From assembly GCA_016858145.1 (NCBI GenBank), contig JAEHOE010000053.1, positions 248,001 to 312,000 of the forward strand: 64,000 bases of DNA. The letters are read 5' to 3'. Shown here one piece after another: positions 57,639-64,000 of this stretch; within the stretch, counting starts at the first letter, position 1, and every line of letters begins with the position of its first letter. A model generated the notes under the pieces. That model saw only the letters and a list, made by a program, of their open reading frames with translations. It was not told the origin of the DNA and did not search any database. The stretch comes from Edaphochlamys debaryana (Eukaryota; Chlorophyta; Chlorophyceae; Chlamydomonadales). A program made the position numbers and the translations under genes.

Positions 57639-60461
57639 CTAAGGCTCGGCCGGACAGAGAATGTTGAGCAGGATGTCGTTGAACTCGCCTGTACCGCATT
57701 GGGGAGGGTCGAAACAGGCACTCAGGGCGAGCGATTGGCTGCCAACACGCAGGGCGGGCGTCGAGAGGGAGCACGTCTGTGCATGTGATCAAGCAAGGAG
57801 GTGCACGGCGCAACACCACGCCACGCCGCTCACCGTACACCCACTGGTGGAAGTGCACGGTGTCGGGGTCCCATGTGGTGACCAGCCCCTGCCTGGACAG
57901 GTGGAGGCATGGAGGGGCACGAGGGCTCGTCATCAGGGGCCGTCGATCCTACCCTGAGCGCTCCCTTCACCCCGCTCCCTTCACCCGGCCCTCGCCCCCG
58001 CCACCGCTCACGTGTGAGTCACATTGGTCGTGCCGCCCACCGCCGCCCTCCCTCGACACACCTCACCTCACGGCAGCCATGGCCACCGCCCTCAGGTCAA
58101 GGACGGGCACACCGTGGGCTGCGGCGGAGGCACCGATCTCCGCCTCAGCGGCGTCCACCAGCCGCCGCATGTCGCCCTGGGGCGTGGTGCAGCTGCGCCA
58201 AACCAACTGGAGAGGCGGGTTAGGGGGCAGGGGGCAGCCACGTGCAGTGGGGGTACCGTGGCCGTCGGGTGTTAGGGCTTGCCGCAGCAAAGGTCCCCGC
58301 CTACAACCGCCAACCCCTGCCTGTTGGGTGAACTCGGTGAAGGATAATCATCAGTACCGTGCAAGGGCCCCCCTACCCCTGAAGCTTAGGCATCCCGCCC
58401 TGCTGCCCATCAGAGATCCCACCACCTGCCTGTGTCCCGGGCGGCAGCTTGTCGAGGGCCGCCGCCAGGGCCGCCTTCACGTCCGGCACCAGCGCAGGGG
58501 CGTTGCCGTAGTGCGCACAGACGTTGAGGATGACCAGCGCCCGGGGGGCCTGTGGTGCGCTGCTCGTGTCGTTGGCGGTTGCCGCGGGGCTGCTGCTGCT
58601 CCTCGCCGCACTTTCCGCCGGCTGCTCTCTCGGCTGCGCCGCAGGGGTGCTTGAGTCATCGACTGCGCCCTCGTCAACCTGCACCTCGCCAGCGGCACCC
58701 ATGTCTGAGGCCTCGGGTGCGTCTGCACGGGTTTCATCGTCTCCTTCTCCGGAGCCCCCGCCGGAGCCGACCTCCACCCCCGCCTCCGGGTCATTCCCTG
58801 CGGCCCTGCCACCAGAGCCGGCCTTCACCCCCGCCTCATCCCCTCCGCCCCCTCCGCCCGATGCCAGCGCACACCCCCTCAGCGGTGGCGCTCCCATACA
58901 GCTCAGGGGCTTGGGCGGAGACAGCGTTGCGTTCCAGTCAATCACAACTTCGTAGGGGCCGCTGGCCGTGCCGGTGCTTTGCTCAGACGGCGGCGGAGGC
59001 GCTGCCGAGGCTTCCGCGACGTTGCTGGGCAGTAGCTGGCGGATGTATCTGCTGATCCAAGAGTAGAACGCCTTATAGTCCCTGGCCGCGGCGAAACTGG
59101 TGTAGTAGTAGAACAGGCTCGCCTGTTTCCAAAGGGGCAGGCGCAGATCAGGCGAGGACACTGAGGCCAAACGTGAGGAGAGGTCCACCAAAGGGCGTGG
59201 TGCCCAAAACTACATGGAAGGGCAGTTTCGCCCCACACAGGGGCTACTGCCGGGCGCCGGGCAGCTCAGACCCAGCCACGCTCCGGAGCACCTCCAAAAG
59301 CAAGCGCTGCTCTTGACTGGGGCTCGCTACAGATACCCTTCACCCAGCCGGGCTTCCAGCGCCGCTACCGGCAAACGCCCGCCAGCGTACGGTGCGTGTC
59401 TTGCTGCCGCCCCGCAGGTCTGAACGAAGGGAACCCGCCGCGCCTCACCGTCTTGTTCGTGCCGGGCGCGGGGAGGCTCAGGCGGGACAGCTCCACGTGG
59501 TCCTGGCGCCTCACTGTGTAGCTCAGGGAGGCGCCCTTGGGGCCGTGGCGCTCCACCTTGGGCGGGGGGCAGGGCGATGGGGGTGTTCAAGGGCGACAAG
59601 GGTTGGAGAGGGGTGGAGGAAGGGAAGGGGGTTTGGGCAGGGAAGGCTTGAGCGAGGGGGCGCGCTGACCTGGTCATGTGCGTACTTCCAGAGGTTGTTG
59701 TACTGCGTGGTGCTGGCCCCATCGTGCGTGTGAGCTGCAGGAGAAAGAGCGGAGGTAATGAGCCGGCATGGCGCAGGCTCAATGTCGTTCGCCCCCGCCG
59801 CACATCAGAACCGGTGGTGCAGATGCGGAAACGCACCGTCAGTAAGGCATTTGTCTGTGTCGTACGGGTGCTGGTACTTGCCGGCTACCAGGAAGTGGAG
59901 TAGGGCCAGGTACTGGTAGCGAGTGATGCTGTCGCCTGCGCAACAGCAGGGGTGGAGTCCGCCAGCATCTCACAGCGTGCCATGACCCATCCATCCTCAG
60001 GCCCGGCCCTCCCCGCAAGAACCAGACGGCTCCGTCTGCCCTCCCGCACCTCAACTCTGACCTTAGACAACGAATCACTCACCGACGAAGAAGACGGGGG
60101 CCAAACTCGCGAGGCATCGGCTTGCCCGGTTGCCCGATAGACGACGGAGGAGACACGAGTCGGGTTCCCAGGTCATGATACCTAGCGGTTCGTCGAAGTA
60201 GACATGGCTTCTTGCCAACGGGTATGTCCAGCTGAGCTGTGGACACTGCGTCCTCCCCATCAGCGCGGCTCGCGGGCACACGGTGCCGTGCTCCATACCG
60301 CGACTTCCCCGGTAGCTGGTCTGCTCATAGCGGAGCCGGAGGTCACTCAACTTGTCGCTTATTGTCTGTGTCGTCGCGTTTGCCGCGGGAGGGCACTTGT
60401 CCTCGCGGGCAGCTGCGACAGCTGCCAGAAGCAGAAACGAGCTAAAGAGTTCTTGATGCAT
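57639..60461 (-). CDS. Secreted SGNH / PC-esterase-like protein
   Basis: Eight exons (60461-60083, 59935-59837, 59734-59670, 59556-59449, 59122-58430, 58206-58067, 57892-57834, 57687-57639 region) give about 530 residues. The start MHQELFSSFLLLAAVAAA is a signal peptide, so the protein enters the secretory path. FFVGDSITRYQYLALLHFL, made only after splicing intron 1, is the GDS block with the nucleophile Ser (about residue 129), typical of trichome-birefringence-like and other PC-esterases. VILNVCAHYGN lies where SGNH proteins carry the third block, and WDPDTVHFHQW near the C-terminus supplies the D-x-x-H pair. An acidic Gly/Ser/Pro-rich insert of about 100 residues sits in exon 5. The likely role is acetylation or deacetylation of cell-wall or extracellular polysaccharides, by family inference. 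The intron after exon 5 requires a GC donor. Confidence 0.8.
58207..58429 (-). other. GC-AG intron of the SGNH gene
   Basis: Exon 5 ends GGGACACAG, followed by GCAGGT. Only this end keeps phase 0 into LVWRSCTTPQGD; the GT four bases later leads to a quick stop. Confidence 0.65.
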
Positions 60462-62237
60462 AGCTGCACGTAGCGGCAGCTACATTGGGAACGCATAGCA
60501 GCTGCGAGGTCAGCTTGCAACCGGCACAGACGTCCTCAGCTTTGATGATGACGCCATACTGCTCTGTGTAATCAATGTGTTTAGTTTAGATGTGTGGCTA
60601 GACGCAATGGTCGTCGGCGAGTTCAAGTGTACTTCAGCAGTCATGCGACACGCCGACACGTTCCTCCCGGCTGGAGCGCTGGAAGCAGTAGAAGTTATCT
60701 GTGCTAGCAATGCGAAGAAGAGCAATGTTGAATGCCAGGGTATGCGCGACGACTCGTGTCGGAGCAACTGCCGGGCCTCCTCGGGAGGCGCCGCACCGCA
60801 GGCCCGCCGGGATGCTCTCGAGGCAGGAATATCTCGAGTCAGCTAAGACTCGTGCAACCGCAGCCCTTGCCAAGTGTCGATAAGGCTGCCCGACCAGCCA
60901 GGCGGAGCAGGCGGTCACACCTCTTCATCCGCGTCAGCCGCCGTCAGCCCCCGCACTTGGCCTGCTACACGGCACGCGTGCCGATGGCCTCCGGTCACGG
61001 CCTCCACCTCGTGCCCCCCTCAGGCTCCAGAGCCTACGACGCACTCACAATGCCCTTAATTGACAATGCTGAGCAGCAACAAAGCTGGAAGGACCATGTC
61101 AAGCCTGCCGTGTGAGGCAGGGGTGATCCCAGCTGGGTGGACGAAGGCCCAGAGTTTGCTCGGGCCCTTCGACCGGTCCTTCAAGAGCCTGGCATCAAGC
61201 AGCCCTCCTCCATGTCCTGCCCCGATGGCTTATTAATTCATGCTTGACACCCAAAAGGGCCTCCCATTGGCCCATATCTTGGCCTCCATATGTTGGATAG
61301 GGTCAGACCCGGTCGTTCCATTCCCTGCGACGGCCCTGCACCATGCCCGGACCCCGGAGCCCCGGACCTCTTGCGGAATGTGGTTCATCACCCCGTTCCG
61401 TAACTAGGTACGGAAGTAATTAACCTAACTACGGTCGAGCCACGTCTCCTCCTCTTTCCTCCTCGCCCAGCCCGCCATCCACCCGGACAGGCCCAGCCCA
61501 CCAGCTCCCCTCCTGACCCACGGTCTTGCCGCGTCCGTGCCTCAGCCGCCATCCGAGAGGTGACTCAGGTGGGGCTGGGGCTACATCCTACGCTACAACA
61601 AAAGCACACGGTACACGACACAAGGGAACATGTTGAACAAGGGTGTCCTCCTCATGACAGGAAAAAGGGCTGAGCCCCAAACCCCGTGAGGCCGGCAGCA
61701 CGGGGGCCTTGCACGGCAGCCGGGGGCCTCCGCCGGGTCCCCCGTTGATAGGCGGCTTCCCTGCTTCCCAGCCCTTCACCTACACAAGATAAAGATAAGG
61801 ACACTGAAGAGGATATTGAAGAATAAAAACATGGGCTGCCTATCTGGCTCCTGCTGATGTGGTGAACGGGTGCCTGGACTTATGCTGAGCGCCGCTGACC
61901 CAACCCCGGGCCAACGCCGCTCCGCAGCCGCCGTACATAATACCCCGTGTATCCAGACCTCTTGTTGGTGGAGGGCGCTACCTCCGCGCCTTCCTGTGTT
62001 GCTTTCTCGACTCCTTCCTCAAAGCTTTTTGCGTCCCTTTGCTGGGCTTCTTCCTCTTCTTAAGCTTGATCGGGGTGCTGAGGGTGTTCATGAAGGTTGT
62101 TGCGCTCTGAGAGGTCTGGCCACGTGCGAAGCGGTCCTGCATGGGGAGGGCCAGGAGCAAGAGGATGGAGGTCCCGGGACTCCCGCATTAGTCATCTGCC
62201 AGCCTGCTCTTAGGGCCACGGGTTGCCTCCCTCAGCA
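60462..62237. other. Intergenic: SGNH promoter and 3' region of the O-fucosyltransferase-like gene
   Basis: Both neighbours are on the minus strand. An 85-codon minus-strand frame ending at 60510 starts with a hydrophobic, signal-like stretch but leads nowhere. From about 61220 to 61440 the base composition is more AT-rich than elsewhere, with a near-palindrome CCGTAACTAGGTACGG at about 61398-61413. No gene is supported. Confidence 0.35.
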
Positions 62238-64000
62238 TCATGGTCCACCCATCTCGAAAACCAACGCGGGGGGCGGGCCATGCCCCGCCTGAAAGGCACG
62301 TAAGGAATGCGCAATCACGCAAGATCGTACGGCAGCATGCCGTACCTGCAGTACAGTGGCCGACATGCTGCTGACGTGGCTGCCGATGAAGAAGTCGGCC
62401 TGCGTCGCAATCTCCTCCTCCACCATGCCCAGGAGGGAAAGCGACCTGAGGCGAGGGGAAGGGGGCCAGGGGGCCACGTCCAGGGGCCACGTGGGCATGG
62501 CACGCTTGCCTCCTTGCGTCCCCCGTGTCCGAATGCGACACCTATCGGGAGGCGTAACGTTGGGGGTCGAGCGGGCTGGTATTCTGGCTATTCCTCACTG
62601 TGCTGCACCCTGGGACAACAGCCTACGGTATCCACTATGCACGCCGTTCCCATGGCACCCTTCCCAGGCCCCAGCCCACACCACATGCTCTGCAGCTCTT
62701 GAGCCACCCCTCGCCCCTGTCCTTCCTCCTCACCTGAACCCCACGACCTCCTCAAGATCCTCCATATTGTAGTACACGGGATGCAGATCCACCTGCTTGT
62801 ACAGCTTGGTAATTGCGGGGCGGATCACGGGATGTGCCATGACGAACAGATTGGGGCGGCCTGAGGACAACTTCCTCTCCAGCTTGGCCATCTGAGCCAA
62901 CGTCTGGTTGACGAATACCCTGTACAGGCGTCCATCCCGCCCGGATCGTAGCAGCCTGACAAGGCATGCTTACAGCCGGTGCTTAGCAGCCAGCGACACT
63001 TTACAAGACCCCTTGCACGCGCACCGAAAACCGCCCAGCTGCTCTGCATAGCCCCGGCGCGACCCACCTGTTGCCACATGTCAAAGCCTGTCATTGTGCG
63101 GGCGCGGAACGGCAGGGCAGGGAGGTTTGAGGCCATGCCAGCTCTTAGTTCCAGCCAGCGTGATAGTTGGGCAGAGAAGACCGTTCATGGCTTGCAGTCC
63201 TCCCTGACCTCGCTCGTAAAGCTTGCATGCCCCGCTCCCTCCGAGTGGCCTCCGCGCTGGACTCCCTAAGCCCTTCCTAAGCCCTTCCTCACATATGTCC
63301 TCGTACGGCCGGATGTGTACTGCCAAGTACGGCGCATCGGCTCCGCCCAGGCTCTGCTCCCGGAAGCGGTTCACGATGTCAAGCATGTAACGGCTCCTGA
63401 CGAGGCTTTGCAGCACCTGTGTGCGGCGAACGAGGGACGGGATGTCTGGTCACGGTCCTTGGAGAGGGCCCCATGCACTGCCTGTCCACCAGTCGACCTT
63501 ACGTGTCGTGGCACCCTGTCATCCGTCTCCCGCCACCAACTGTCAACCGACTAACCGACAAGATCCGGAGACCCACCTGCAGGTACATGTCGTGGCACAC
63601 CTGCCCCGTCTCCTTGAGCCTGAAGCAGGCGGCACCCGTGTCCCGTACCGCCGTCTGGTAAAGCATGAATCCTGCGTACCTGCGGTCAGTGCCGACGGGT
63701 GGGTGGGCGGTGGCAGTGGCTGGGCGACGTGTAACTACGCAGCTTGACGAGGTGTACCCCCAAAGCACGCATTGGGAGTTGTGATCCCGTGCGCGTGTTA
63801 AGCAGCCCTCAGGGCAACCCTTACCAGAGAGTGGTGTTCCCTCCTTGATTGGTGGGCTCAAGGCCTTCCCTCGACTGCAGAAGCCCCCGGCCAACCACAA
63901 GCAATCCTGTCTCGCCTCAGGACGGACCACTCACTTAAAAGGCCTCAAATGATCGGCTATGTTACACAAACTCGAGCTTGAGCAGTCGAACGAGTTGAAG
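62238..64000 (-). CDS. O-fucosyltransferase-like protein, 3' part (runs off right edge)
   Basis: The C-terminal part of a Golgi-type glycosyltransferase of the GDP-fucose protein O-fucosyltransferase superfamily. Readable pieces in transcript order: CNIADHLRPFK (ends 63935); EGLEPTNQGGNTTLW (63869-63825); YAGFMLYQTAVRDTGAACFR (63679-63577); VLQSLVRSRYMLDIVNRF and YLAVHIRPYEDI (63416-63293), the HxRxxxD-like sugar-nucleotide motif; a possible exon near 63150-63070; FVNQTLAQMAKLERKLSSGR and DLHPVYYNMEDLEEVVGF (about 62950-62735); SLLGMVEEEIATQADFFIGS then HVSSMSATVLQ (about 62446-62350), the conserved C-terminal block; and a last exon closing ALVFEMGGP at 62238. The joins between 63293 and 62950 are unresolved. 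The N-terminus lies outside the window. The family is inferred from motif order; the acceptor is unknown. Confidence 0.7.

Noticed and set aside
60510..60767. 85-codon minus-strand frame with a hydrophobic N-terminal stretch
   Set aside because: It looks like a signal peptide, but the rest has no domain and no supported splice into a downstream exon. The SGNH gene already has its own signal peptide.
61220..61440. Possible LTR or transposon remnant
   Set aside because: More AT-rich and with a short palindrome, but no terminal repeat pair, target duplication or coding remnant was seen.
61978..62160. 60-codon very basic minus-strand frame
   Set aside because: It lies in the 3' region of the O-fucosyltransferase-like gene, is Lys/Arg-rich and short, and has no match to a known small basic protein.

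Overview
The window looks like nuclear DNA of a GC-rich green alga (Chlorophyta). Coding sequence is broken by many short GT-AG introns that are G-rich at the 5' end and C-rich before the acceptor. The gene set is eukaryotic and partly plant-like: a receptor-like kinase with lectin domains, an XRN exonuclease, a two-domain MTHFR, a molybdenum-cofactor sulfurase, an SGNH/PC-esterase-type protein and a plastid-targeted-looking alpha/beta hydrolase. I saw no tRNA, rRNA, CRISPR array or intact transposon. Exon models were built by hand from reading-frame continuity and splice sites. For eight genes every exon phase sums to an open frame: the MFS transporter, zinc-finger protein, XRN, first F-box/ankyrin-like gene, alpha/beta hydrolase, MoCo sulfurase, NSUN enzyme and SGNH enzyme. 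MTHFR also closes, but only with one non-canonical donor.

Layout. 1-20.4 kb, minus strand: the 5' part of a C-type-lectin gene running off the left edge; its full-length relative, a multi-lectin transmembrane protein kinase (2.9-11.8 kb); a PHO84-like MFS transporter (12.5-16.9 kb); and a three-finger C2H2 protein (18.5-20.4 kb). 21.1-45.1 kb, plus strand: a divergent XRN 5'-3' exoribonuclease with an AT-hook tail; two tandem F-box/ankyrin-like genes, the second frameshifted, with a duplicated piece of the XRN 3' end between them; an alpha/beta hydrolase; and molybdenum-cofactor sulfurase. 45.7-53.9 kb, minus: a 90-residue hydrophilic protein and MTHFR. 54.6-57.1 kb, plus: an NSUN/RsmB-type RNA m5C methyltransferase, divergent from MTHFR. 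57.6-64 kb, minus: a secreted SGNH/PC-esterase-like protein and an O-fucosyltransferase-like gene running off the right edge.

The genes do not form one pathway. The most unusual content is the lectin-kinase pair, which combines two C-type lectin-like domains, jacalin-like segments and a Cys-rich hevein-like stretch with a kinase whose catalytic loop reads HGD instead of HRD. Next are the tandem segmental duplication with a gene-conversion-like identical block at 27.8-35.6 kb, and the repeated use of GC-AG introns plus one intron with no GT donor.
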